Origin: Citromicrobium sp.
GTDB taxonomy: Bacteria > Pseudomonadota > Alphaproteobacteria > Sphingomonadales > Sphingomonadaceae
DNA: 43,061 nucleotides
Assembly: GCA_003248395.1 (NCBI GenBank)
Contig: QFNA01000029.1
Coordinates: 1-43,061, forward strand
Direction of reading: 5' to 3'
The notes below the pieces were generated by a model. The model was not told where the DNA came from and did not search any database. It worked only from the letters and a program-made list of their open reading frames with translations. This document shows positions 7,257 to 14,601 of this stretch, in pieces. Position 1 is the stretch's first letter, and each line of letters starts with the position of its first letter. The position numbers were made by a program, and so were the translations under genes.

Positions 7257-8263
7257 CTAACTGCCGCGCCCGTCAGATTCGAACCGCCGGGCATTCATCG
7301 CATCACCTTCGGCGCGATAGGCACGCGCGAGGATCTGCCGAATGGCAGGACCGCTTGTGTCATCCTCGGCCAACGCTTCGACCTCGGCGATCGCAAGATT
7401 ATTCAGGCCGACCTCGATCAGCGCCTGAGCGTATAGCGCGCGTTGTTCGGGCGGACCGTTCCCCGAGATCGGTTGCAGATAGGCGCGCACCTTGCGCCAC
7501 TCGCCGCGCTGCGCCGCAAGCTTGGCGAGAACGAAAGCCGCTTCCCCATCGGGATCGCCGTGGCCCACCACCGCATCGATCACCTTCTGCGCCTCCGAAA
7601 ACCGGCCCATAGCCCCCAGCGCATTGGCATAGGCGAGCTTTGTCTGGCGCGATTCGGGATAGAGCCGCACCGCTGGCGCGCTTCGGCAAGATCGCCCTCG
7701 CCCAGACGCAGGAACGCGTATTCGGCGAGCAGGCGCGGATCAGGCCGCGCCATGCTTGCGCCTTTTGCGAATGCGTCCTCTGCCGCTTCCGTGTCGCCTT
7801 CCTGCATGGCCGCCAGCCCGTGGACGTAATGCACGCGCTGTACATTCAGCCCCGAAACTTCTCGTCGCGCCTTGCGCCAATCGCCATTCACCAGAAAAGC
7901 CTCGGCGCGCAGCAACTTTGCCTCGTTCGCGCTCGGTCCATCTACAGGGACCTGCGCAAGCGTCGCGAGCGCACCCTCACCGTCGCCCTGTGCAATCTTC
8001 GTCCGCGCCAGCAGCAAGGCGGCCTCGGTCGACGAGGGATCCTGCTGGAGAGCTCGCACCAGGATCGAGCGCGCCTTCGAGAATTCGTTTGCTTCATACG
8101 CCATACGCCCGGCATCCAGCCCGCTCTCCGGCGCGTCGATCCAAGAGCAACCCGCCAGCATTATCGGCAGCATCAGGACACCGGCAGCTTTCCGTCCGAT
8201 TCTCGTCCGAGCGTGCCCCAAAGCGAGACAGCCACCAACATAGGGCCGGATGCGACCTGACAT
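7257..8263 (-). pseudogene. TPR-repeat lipoprotein, PrsT-like, frameshifted
   Basis: The reverse strand encodes a TPR lipoprotein in two frames. The first part (8263 down to about 7672) has a signal with lipobox LPIMLAGC (Cys39) and TPR helices such as KARSILVRALQQDPSSTEAA. The second part (about 7670 down to 7257) continues VRLYPESRQTKLAYANALG. Between them one base is missing around 7668-7675. Restored, it would be about 335 residues, matching roughly the first two thirds of the 506-residue paralogue at 9083-10603. The shared segments ARTKIAQGDGEGALATL here and AQTQIALGDGEGAYATL there are nearly identical. The start at 8263 is supported by a common upstream 10-mer and the similar openings MSGRIRP and MTRKIRP. 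True decay or a sequence error are both possible. Confidence 0.8.
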
Positions 8264-8287
8264 GGCTGAGGAAATCGGTTAGCGGGC

Positions 8288-8297
8288 TGCAAACCTA
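8288..8297 (-). promoter_or_regulatory. shared upstream 10-mer of the two TPR lipoprotein genes (copy 1)
   Basis: Reading on the minus strand, TAGGTTTGCA lies about 25 nt upstream of the ATG at 8263. The same 10-mer stands at nearly the same distance from the ATG of the paralogue (10626-10635). It may be part of a duplicated promoter or leader. Its distance is right for a region around the transcription start, but it does not match standard -10 or sigma-54 sequences. Confidence 0.45.
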
Positions 8298-8314
8298 ATG
8301 TTGGGGCACATGCC

Positions 8315-8986
8315 ATGACCTTTTCGACTGCCTTCACCAAGAGCCTGGGTAGTGACGATGTCGGTGACAGCTTCACGATCGACTTCAATGGCTTCACCGG
8401 CGATGGTGGCGTAATTGATGCTCTTGGCGCAAAGCTTACGCTCACGCTGAAGGCGATCACGGGCAAGACGTATAATTTCGATTATGCGCTGTCGAACACG
8501 ACCGATACGTCCGGTGGCGCAGATGCGCGCATCTCCAGCTTTGCCTTCAATGTTGATCCGATTCTTCAATCCGCTTCAAGCACCGGCGAATTTCAATACA
8601 CAGTCATCAACGGTCGCTATCCCAATGAAATCGGTAACGTTGATGTCTGCTTTAAGGCAAAAGATAATCCCAGTTGCCCAGGTGGCGGTGGCAAAGGCGA
8701 AGGCATTTTCGCCGGAAAGACGGCGCTGGGCACGTTGTCTTTGGACCTTACCGAAAAAGCCTCGACACTGACGCTAGATGATTTCTTTGTTCGCTATCAA
8801 TCGGTCAGTGGAGTTCCCGGTGTGGGTTCCGCAAGCGGCGCGCAGATCTCGAGCACTTCGGGAGGCAACGACGTCCCCGAGCCCAATATGTTGCTGCTTT
8901 TCGGCGCGGCTGCTCTGATGGTGTTCGTCGGAACCCGCCGTCGTCGCAAGGTCGAGGACAAGCAGGTTTCGGTCGCCTACAGCTAA
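8315..8986 (+). CDS. PEP-CTERM protein, 'cistern'-like, apparently lacking its signal peptide
   Basis: 223 residues with a beta-rich body (VGDSFTIDFNGFTGDGG, TYNFDYALSNTTDTSGG, GNVDVCFKAKDNPSCPGG, LTLDDFFVRYQSV) resembling what is annotated as the cistern family in erythrobacters. It ends in a PEP-CTERM tail: VPEPNMLLLFGAAALMVFVG, then TRRRRK and an 11-residue extension. Normally such proteins need a signal peptide, but the first in-frame start is ATG 8315, directly at the mature-type sequence. The in-frame codons just upstream read GAHA before M, like the end of a cleaved signal, and an in-frame TGA lies at 8267-8269. Only 51 bp separate it from the divergent TPR gene. The 5' end therefore seems truncated. 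GC content looks lower than in the neighbours. Confidence 0.78.
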   Translation: MTFSTAFTKSLGSDDVGDSFTIDFNGFTGDGGVIDALGAKLTLTLKAITGKTYNFDYALSNTTDTSGGADARISSFAFNVDPILQSASSTGEFQYTVINGRYPNEIGNVDVCFKAKDNPSCPGGGGKGEGIFAGKTALGTLSLDLTEKASTLTLDDFFVRYQSVSGVPGVGSASGAQISSTSGGNDVPEPNMLLLFGAAALMVFVGTRRRRKVEDKQVSVAYS

Positions 8987-9017
8987 GACACCCTGATCCG
9001 ATCTCGGATAGTCTGAC

Positions 9018-9054
9018 GGGCTGCTGTTCCATTCGGGACGGCAGCCCTTCTTCT
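9018..9054 (+). terminator. Rho-independent terminator after the cistern-like gene
   Basis: Stem 9018-9030 with 9035-9047 (GGGCTGC and GTTCC paired with GGGAC and GCAGCCC, one mismatch) and an ATTC loop, followed by TTCTTCTATTT. It lies 31 bp after the stop codon and before the convergent TPR gene. Confidence 0.78.
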
Positions 9055-9082
9055 ATTTAGGCCCCGTCCCGCAGGTGCCGCG

Positions 9083-10603
9083 TCAGCGAGCGTTGGCCAG
9101 GTGCCTTGCAATGGTCGCATTGTCCGGATCGAGACGTGTAGCCTTCTCCAACATGGCTCGGCCCCGATCCTTCTCGCCGGTCTGGACGAGCAACCATCCC
9201 GCCGTATCCAGGATCGACGGGTGTTCCGGTTCCAGCTTTACTGCCTCCAGCGCAGCCTCCAGTGCCTCGTCCCGCTTGCCCAACTGCATCCGTGCAAAGG
9301 CCAGATTATTGAGCACCATCGCGTTTCGGGCAGGAACCTGTTCGAGAATGTTCTCGTAACTTTGCTCTGCCAGTGTCCACTGCTGGTTGCGAAGCGCACT
9401 GTCGGCCTTGGCCAGTTCGCCCCCGATCCATTCGGGCGAGGCAGACTTTGCGCGCTCGCTGAAACGCTCCGCCTGCGCGCTCCCGGCCTTTCGAGCCGCG
9501 GCCGCCGCAATCTGCAGCTCATCCGGCGTAGCGTCGGGACGAATCGCCACTGGCTGGATCGTTTCGAGCGCAGCAGCCCCATCACCCGATTCGGTTTGCG
9601 CCCTTGCAAGCAAGGACCGCACGCGGCGCGAATCCGGGTTGGCGCGGTGAAGCGGTTGCAGCCAGCTCAATGCCTGGGCTGAAAGGCCCAGCTCGAGCAG
9701 CGCCTCGCCATAGGCCAGCCTGAGTGGTCCTGACTGGCGCATCTCGTTCTCGAGTGGCTGGAGGATTTCACGCACCGATTTCCAGTCTTTCCCGGCCGCG
9801 GCGGCGCGGGCGCGCAGGAAAGCGATCGCCTGGTTCTCCGGATCTTCCTCCTGCAAACCGGCAAGGAGAGGATTGGCGTCCTCCACCTTGCCCTGCGCCA
9901 CCAATACGCGCGCCTTGCCCAGTCGCGCCTCGAAATTGGCGGGATGGATGGCAATCGCTTTCTCGAAAGCCGACGCGGCCGCCGGAAGACGGCCAGTGGA
10001 TTCCGCGACCATACCCTGCAGCAAGAACCCTTCGATTGACCCTGCGTCCGCCTTGACCGCGCGTGACGCCAATTCCCGCGCAGCATCGACGTCCCCACGC
10101 GCCAGTTGAAACCGCCCATAGGCGGATAGCAATCGCGCGTCGGCAGGCGTGCGCTTTGCGCCGATTGCGAATGCCTGCTGCGCCTCTTCGATTTCCCCGT
10201 TGCCAAGCGATGCGAGCGCGCGGATACGATCGGCTGCGGCAGTTTCGATGCCTGACACGCGCGCGACCGCCTCGGCGAAACGTCCGCGCAGAATTTCCGC
10301 ATCCCCCATCAGCACTGCGTTGGCCGGCTGCGTCAGCGCCGTGGCGGGCAATTCGGAAAGCGTAGCATATGCGCCCTCGCCATCACCAAGTGCGATCTGC
10401 GTCTGGGCCAGCAGCGCGCGCATCTCGATATTGCCCGGCTCGTCGCGCAGCCCGCTGATCAGGGCAATCCGCGCTGCGCGATAGTCATGCGCTTCGAATG
10501 CCTCGACACCCCGTTCGAAACTTGATGCCGGGTTCGGCGAACAGGCCGCAAGCGAGATGGCGACTATCGCCCCGGCCAGGACTGGTCGTATTTTTCTGGT
10601 CAT
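9083..10603 (-). CDS. tetratricopeptide-repeat lipoprotein, PrsT-like
   Basis: 506 residues. Lipoprotein signal MTRKIRPVLAGAIVAISLAA with Cys21, then nearly continuous TPR units to the end, with typical helix pairs such as FEKAIAIHPANFEARLGKAR, YENILEQVPARNAMVLNNLA and ALEAVKLEPEHPSILDTAGW. TPR lipoproteins named PrsT accompany PEP-CTERM/exosortase loci and are thought to act in exopolysaccharide-linked surface sorting. The position facing a PEP-CTERM gene fits that, but PrsT itself is longer, so the match is to the type. The start at 10603 was chosen because it opens the signal peptide; an upstream ATG at 10630 would add nine polar residues. It is the intact paralogue of the frameshifted gene at 7257-8263. 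Confidence 0.82.
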   Translation of the reverse strand: MTRKIRPVLAGAIVAISLAACSPNPASSFERGVEAFEAHDYRAARIALISGLRDEPGNIEMRALLAQTQIALGDGEGAYATLSELPATALTQPANAVLMGDAEILRGRFAEAVARVSGIETAAADRIRALASLGNGEIEEAQQAFAIGAKRTPADARLLSAYGRFQLARGDVDAARELASRAVKADAGSIEGFLLQGMVAESTGRLPAAASAFEKAIAIHPANFEARLGKARVLVAQGKVEDANPLLAGLQEEDPENQAIAFLRARAAAAGKDWKSVREILQPLENEMRQSGPLRLAYGEALLELGLSAQALSWLQPLHRANPDSRRVRSLLARAQTESGDGAAALETIQPVAIRPDATPDELQIAAAAARKAGSAQAERFSERAKSASPEWIGGELAKADSALRNQQWTLAEQSYENILEQVPARNAMVLNNLAFARMQLGKRDEALEAALEAVKLEPEHPSILDTAGWLLVQTGEKDRGRAMLEKATRLDPDNATIARHLANAR

Positions 10604-10625
10604 ATCGCGTTGCCTAAAGCACAAG

Positions 10626-10635
10626 TGCAAACCTA
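10626..10635 (-). promoter_or_regulatory. shared upstream 10-mer of the two TPR lipoprotein genes (copy 2)
   Basis: TAGGTTTGCA on the minus strand, 23 nt upstream of the ATG at 10603. It is identical to the element 25 nt before the start of the paralogous gene at 8263, supporting both start assignments and common descent of the 5' regions. Confidence 0.45.
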
Positions 10636-10704
10636 TCGTGAAGCTGGCAATGACGGCGCCCCGCCGCTAAGGGCTGCGGCTTAACACATTTTCCGGAGTT
10701 ATCG

Positions 10705-11805
10705 ATGGGTTTCCGTTGCGGGATCGTCGGCCTGCCCAATGTCGGCAAGTCTACTCTTTTCAATGCCTTGACCGAAACGCAGGCTGCCCAGGCTGCGAAC
10801 TATCCGTTCTGCACGATCGAACCCAACGTCGGGCAGGTCGCGGTACCCGACGAACGGCTCGACAAGATCGCCGCGATTGCGAAATCCGCAAAGGTCATTC
10901 CGACACAACTGGCGTTCGTCGACATTGCCGGGCTGGTCAAAGGCGCGAGCCAGGGAGAAGGTCTGGGCAACCAGTTCCTCGGGAATATCCGCGAGGTCGA
11001 TGCCATCGTCCATGTGCTGCGCTGTTTCGAGGATGACGACATCCAGCACGTTTCCAACAAGGTGGACCCGATCGCAGACGCGGAAGTCGTCGAGACGGAG
11101 CTGATGCTGGCCGATCTCGAAAGCCTCGAAAAGCGCGTGCCCAATGCGGAAAAGCGTGCCACCGCGGGCGACAAGGAAGCGAAACTGACGGCTAGCGTTC
11201 TCGGCCAGTCGCTCCAGCTTTTGCGCGACGGCAAACCTGCGCGCCTGACAGAGCCGAAGGACGAAGAAGAGGCCCGCATTTTCCGCCAGGCGCAGCTGCT
11301 GACCGCGAAACCGGTGCTCTACGTCTGCAACGTCGCCGAAGAGGATGCGGCAGAAGGCAACGAATTGTCGCAACGCGTCTTTGACAAGGCCGCCTCGGAA
11401 GGCGCGGAAGCCGTGGTCGTTTCCGCTGCGATCGAGAGCGAGCTCGTTGCAATGCCGCCCGAAGACCGCGCGGAGTATCTGGCCGAGCTTGGCCTGACCG
11501 AAAGCGGGCTGAGCCGCGTCATCCGGGCAGGCTACAAATTGCTGGGCCTCAACACCTTTTTCACCGCGGGCCCGAAGGAATCGCGCGCCTGGACCTTCCC
11601 GTCAGGTTCGAAGGCGCCGCAGGCTGCGGGCGAGATTCACACCGATTTCGAGCGCGGTTTTATTCGCGCTGAAACAATTGCCTACGATGACTACGTGGCG
11701 CTGGGCGGCGAGAGCGGCGCGCGCGAAGCCGGCAAGCTGCGCCAGGAAGGCAAGGAATATCTGGTGCAGGACGGCGATGTCATGCTGTTCAAATTCAACG
11801 TCTGA
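10705..11805 (+). CDS. ychF: redox-regulated ATPase YchF (Obg-related OLA1 family)
   Basis: 366 residues, standard length. Ribosome-associated P-loop NTPase that prefers ATP; linked to translation and oxidative stress control. Visible motifs: GLPNVGKSTLFNALT (P-loop, residues 8-22), NYPFCTIEPNVG (switch I), FVDIAGLVKGASQGEGLGNQ (G3 with the following glycine-rich loop) and the altered nucleotide-specificity motif NVAEED in place of NKxD. The C-terminal TGS domain contains FTAGPKESRAWTF and RGFIRAETIAYDDYV. CGGAG lies at 10693-10697 before the ATG. The stop is 10 bp from the next ATG, so it may be cotranscribed with the phosphodiesterase gene. Confidence 0.97.
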   Translation: MGFRCGIVGLPNVGKSTLFNALTETQAAQAANYPFCTIEPNVGQVAVPDERLDKIAAIAKSAKVIPTQLAFVDIAGLVKGASQGEGLGNQFLGNIREVDAIVHVLRCFEDDDIQHVSNKVDPIADAEVVETELMLADLESLEKRVPNAEKRATAGDKEAKLTASVLGQSLQLLRDGKPARLTEPKDEEEARIFRQAQLLTAKPVLYVCNVAEEDAAEGNELSQRVFDKAASEGAEAVVVSAAIESELVAMPPEDRAEYLAELGLTESGLSRVIRAGYKLLGLNTFFTAGPKESRAWTFPSGSKAPQAAGEIHTDFERGFIRAETIAYDDYVALGGESGAREAGKLRQEGKEYLVQDGDVMLFKFNV

Positions 11806-11815
11806 GGATTTCCCG

Positions 11816-13150
11816 ATGAAACGTCTCGCCGCCGCATTCGCCCTGGGATTGTCGATTGCGGCGGGCGGATGCGCCACTGTCGATCCGACGGTCGCCGCGA
11901 CCGCTCCCGTTGCCGAACAGCGCGAGCCGATCACGATACTCGTGTCGATCGACGGATTTCGCGCCGATTACCTCGATCGCGGGGTGACGCCGACTCTTTC
12001 GCGCCTGGCCGCGGGTGGAGTGACCGCCGCGATGCGGCCGAGCTTCCCCAGCAAGACCTTTCCCAACCATTGGGCGGAAATCACGGGATATTATCCCGAC
12101 AACAACGGCATCGTCGCCAACAGCTTCACCGACCCTTCGCGGGCGGAGGAGAAGTTCACAATGGCGACCACCGACCCTTTCTACTGGAACGGACGCGAGC
12201 CGCTATGGGTAACAGCGGAGAACGCCGGCATTCGCAGCGCCGCGATGTTCTGGCCGGGATCGGCGGTCGCCTGGGGCGGCACGCTGGTGCCGCATGGTTA
12301 TGGCCGGGTCGATGGCGGCGTGCGGCCGCAGGACTGGCAGGCGTTCGACCAGAACGTGTCGCCGACCCAGCGCGTCAATGCGATCATCGACTGGCTGCGA
12401 CGCCCGGCCGACATCCGGCCGCAGTTCCTCCTCCTCTATTTCGACGAGGTCGACACCGCCGGACACGCGACCGGCCCTGACAGCCCTGAACTCACCGCAG
12501 CATTGCGCAACGTCGACCGCGACATCGCAAAGCTGATCGAGGGGATAGAGTCGCTGGGCCAGCCCGCGAACATCGTCGTCACCTCCGATCATGGCATGGC
12601 CGAGACCCGGAACAGCCGCACCATCGAACTCGACGCCATTGTAGGGGCCGGGAACTACACGCTTGTCGAAGCCGGACCCTATGCGAGCCTCGCGCCGGTG
12701 CCGGGCCGCGAGGCGCACCTTGCTGCGGCATTGTCGCGGGATCACGAGCACATGGATTGCTGGGCGAAAGCTGAAATTCCCGCACCATTGAACTACGGCA
12801 AGAGCGCGCGCATTCCGCCCTATCTCTGCCTGGCGGATATCGGCTGGCAGATATTCCCTTCGCGGCAGGAAGGCGAGCGCATCGGCGGCAATCACGGGTA
12901 CGATCCCCGCACGCCGGAAATGGCCGCACTCTTCATCGCCTCCGGCCCGGCTTTCGCGAGCGCGAAAAGGATCGAGAGTTTCGACAATGTGGCGATCAAC
13001 CCCCTGCTGCGCGCCGTGCTCGGCCTGCCACAGGATGGTTCGGAGGGAGCCGACACGTGGTCGATAAATCTGAAAAGTTTCGCTGGATGGTGCGCCTGGG
13101 CTATTTCGCCCGGGGGCTGGTCTATATCCTCCTTGGCTATCTGGCGCTGA
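11816..13150 (+). CDS. ectonucleotide pyrophosphatase/phosphodiesterase-type lipoprotein (alkaline phosphatase superfamily)
   Basis: 444 residues. Lipobox AAGGC (Cys19) predicts a lipid-anchored periplasmic enzyme. NPP-family metal and nucleophile sites are clear: SIDGF (Asp46), FPSKTFPNH with nucleophile Thr81, DEVDTAGHATGPDS, TSDHGM and GGNHGYDPRTPEM. It should hydrolyse phosphodiester or pyrophosphate bonds of nucleotides or similar compounds. The open frame runs 94 bp into the next gene, and its last 31 residues (starting near WSINLKSF) are simply that gene in another frame. The natural C-terminus was probably near 13050, so a small shift in the tail is possible. ATG 11816 opens the signal peptide. 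Confidence 0.88.
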   Translation: MKRLAAAFALGLSIAAGGCATVDPTVAATAPVAEQREPITILVSIDGFRADYLDRGVTPTLSRLAAGGVTAAMRPSFPSKTFPNHWAEITGYYPDNNGIVANSFTDPSRAEEKFTMATTDPFYWNGREPLWVTAENAGIRSAAMFWPGSAVAWGGTLVPHGYGRVDGGVRPQDWQAFDQNVSPTQRVNAIIDWLRRPADIRPQFLLLYFDEVDTAGHATGPDSPELTAALRNVDRDIAKLIEGIESLGQPANIVVTSDHGMAETRNSRTIELDAIVGAGNYTLVEAGPYASLAPVPGREAHLAAALSRDHEHMDCWAKAEIPAPLNYGKSARIPPYLCLADIGWQIFPSRQEGERIGGNHGYDPRTPEMAALFIASGPAFASAKRIESFDNVAINPLLRAVLGLPQDGSEGADTWSINLKSFAGWCAWAISPGGWSISSLAIWR

Positions 13151-13806
13151 GTTCGCGCGGCAAGGCTGGCGACGGTCAGTCGGCAGCCTTCGACTGGATC
13201 CAGGACGTCCCCCTCGGCACGCCGCTGCTCTGGCTCTGCGCCATCGGTCTGCTCGGGTATGCCCTCTATAAATTCATCGATGCGGCCAGCAATATCGAGA
13301 ACCACCCCCGCGATGCCAGGGCATTGCCAAACGCGTGGGCGCGGCCGCAAGCGGGATCGCTCATCTGGTCCTGTCCTACACCGCCTACCAGTTCGCGGTC
13401 GGCGACAAGCAACAGTCGAGCGGCGACACCGGCGGACAGGAAGCCGCCAGCTCGCTTCTGGGCTGGGAGAGCCGCCATGCAGGCAAAGCATGCCTGGAAG
13501 GGCGACTTCATGCGCCACGTCAGCAACCGTGCGCCCTCGCTGGTCGAGCCGGTTGGTCGAGCGGGTCATGCGGCACGTGCGGTCGTGTTCCTCCTGATCG
13601 GCTGGTCGATCGTGCAGTCGGCATGGTTTTCGCAATCGAGCGAGGTAAAGGGACTTGGCGGGGCGATCGCCTCACTCAGTGACAACGGCATAGTCTACAC
13701 CATCGTCGCGATCGGACTCATCCTGTTCGGCATTTTCAGTCTGGTCACCGCGCGCTTCCGCATCATACCCGACCTGAAAGAAGGCGATCTGAAACCGAGA
13801 CTCTGA
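13057..13806 (+). pseudogene. DUF1206 membrane protein with two compensating frameshifts and a missing membrane segment
   Basis: DUF1206 proteins carry three repeats, each with two membrane helices. Repeat 1 (YFARGLVYILLGYLAL ... WLCAIGLLGYALYKFIDAAS) and repeat 3 (GRAGHAARAVVFLLIGWSIV ... YTIVAIGLILFGIFSL) read normally. From about 13317 the sequence shifts: the sensible repeat 2 (VGAAASGIAHLVLSYTAYQF ... EAASSLLGWE) is in another frame until about 13470, where the original frame returns at MQAKHAWKGDFMRHV. The second helix of repeat 2, expected between GWE and MQAKH, is absent. The frame as written stays open (249 residues), with about 52 scrambled residues. The GTG start has a strong GGAGGGAG at 13042-13049. 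Either natural mutation or assembly error would give this pattern. Confidence 0.8.
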
Positions 13807-13818
13807 GCCTCTTGCGAA

Positions 13819-13835
13819 ATACCCCCTAGGGGTAT
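13819..13835. promoter_or_regulatory. CsoR/FrmR-type G-tract palindrome (candidate operator)
   Basis: Two perfect 7-bp arms, ATACCCC (13819-13825) and GGGGTAT (13829-13835), flank CTA. Such AT-flanked C/G-tract palindromes are typical operators of CsoR/RcnR/FrmR-family repressors, which sense copper, nickel, formaldehyde or sulfane sulfur. It lies between a possible -35 (TTGCGA, 13812-13817) and -10 (TATATG, 13835-13840), 17 bp apart, and directly before the glutaredoxin-MauE gene. No CsoR-family gene is present in the window. Confidence 0.62.
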
Positions 13836-13846
13836 ATATGAGGCGC

Positions 13847-14587
13847 ATGACGAAGACTGCGCACCTCTATCGCATGGTGATGGACAAACATGTCTGTCCT
13901 TATGGCATCAAGTCCAAATGGCTGCTCGAAGGGCAGGGTTACGCGGTAGACGACCATCACCTCGTCACGCGCGAACAGACGGACCGGTTCAAGGACGAAC
14001 ATGGCGTAGAAACCACGCCGCAGACTTTTATCGATGGCAGACGCATCGGCGGCTACACCGAATTGCGTGCCCATTTCGGCAAGCCCCTGCCCGCGGAAGG
14101 AAGCACCAGCTACACGCCGGTCATCGCCGTCTTCGCAGCGGCTGCAGCGCTCGCACTCGCAGTCAGCCATGTCGCATTCGATAATCCATACACGGTGCGC
14201 GCGACCGAATGGTTCGTCGCGTTCTCGATGGTCCTTCTGGCCATGCTCAAGCTCCAGGACGTCGAGAAATTCTCCTCGATGTTTGTCGGATACGACCTGC
14301 TTGCGCGACGCTTCGTTCCCTACGCCTATGCCTATCCCTTCCTCGAATTCGGTGCAGGTGTGCTCATGTCCGCCCATGCGCTGGACTGGCTGTCGATACC
14401 CGTCGCGCTGGTCATCGGATCGATTGGCGCCGCCAGCGTGATCTACGCCGTCTATATCCAGAAACGGGAGATCAAGTGCGCCTGCGTCGGTGGATCGGGC
14501 AACGTCCCGCTCGGCTTCGTCTCGCTGACCGAAAATCTGGCGATGATCGGCATGGCCATTTGGATGTTGCTAAGCCCGATGGGTTGA
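13847..14587 (+). CDS. glutaredoxin-MauE/DoxX-type fusion membrane protein
   Basis: 246 residues. The N-terminal glutaredoxin-like domain (about 1-78) has a CPYG active site (Cys17) and the cis-proline region TTPQTFIDGRRIGGYTEL. The C-terminal part has four hydrophobic segments and the MauE-type pair KCACVGG (Cys211, Cys213) before the last helix. MauE proteins relay disulfides in membrane redox systems. Joining both predicts an inner-membrane thiol relay; the partner is unknown. ATG 13847 was chosen because the candidate -10 (13835-13840) overlaps the earlier in-frame ATG at 13838 and would start transcription close to 13847, implying a leaderless message. The CsoR-like palindrome suggests induction by metal or reactive sulfur or aldehyde species. 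Confidence 0.85.
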   Translation: MTKTAHLYRMVMDKHVCPYGIKSKWLLEGQGYAVDDHHLVTREQTDRFKDEHGVETTPQTFIDGRRIGGYTELRAHFGKPLPAEGSTSYTPVIAVFAAAAALALAVSHVAFDNPYTVRATEWFVAFSMVLLAMLKLQDVEKFSSMFVGYDLLARRFVPYAYAYPFLEFGAGVLMSAHALDWLSIPVALVIGSIGAASVIYAVYIQKREIKCACVGGSGNVPLGFVSLTENLAMIGMAIWMLLSPMG

Positions 14588-14601
14588 GTCATTCCCCGAC
14601 A

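Noticed and set aside
10604..10704. A sigma-54 promoter controlling the PEP-CTERM/TPR genes, as in some exosortase systems.
   Set aside because: The TTTGCA in the shared 10-mer lacks a GG dinucleotide at the required distance, and candidate GG/GC pairs before the PEP-CTERM gene at 6867 are wrongly spaced.
14209..14601. A long N-terminal extension of the MaoC protein in the same frame.
   Set aside because: It lies entirely inside the glutaredoxin-MauE gene; the conserved MaoC start is at 14602.
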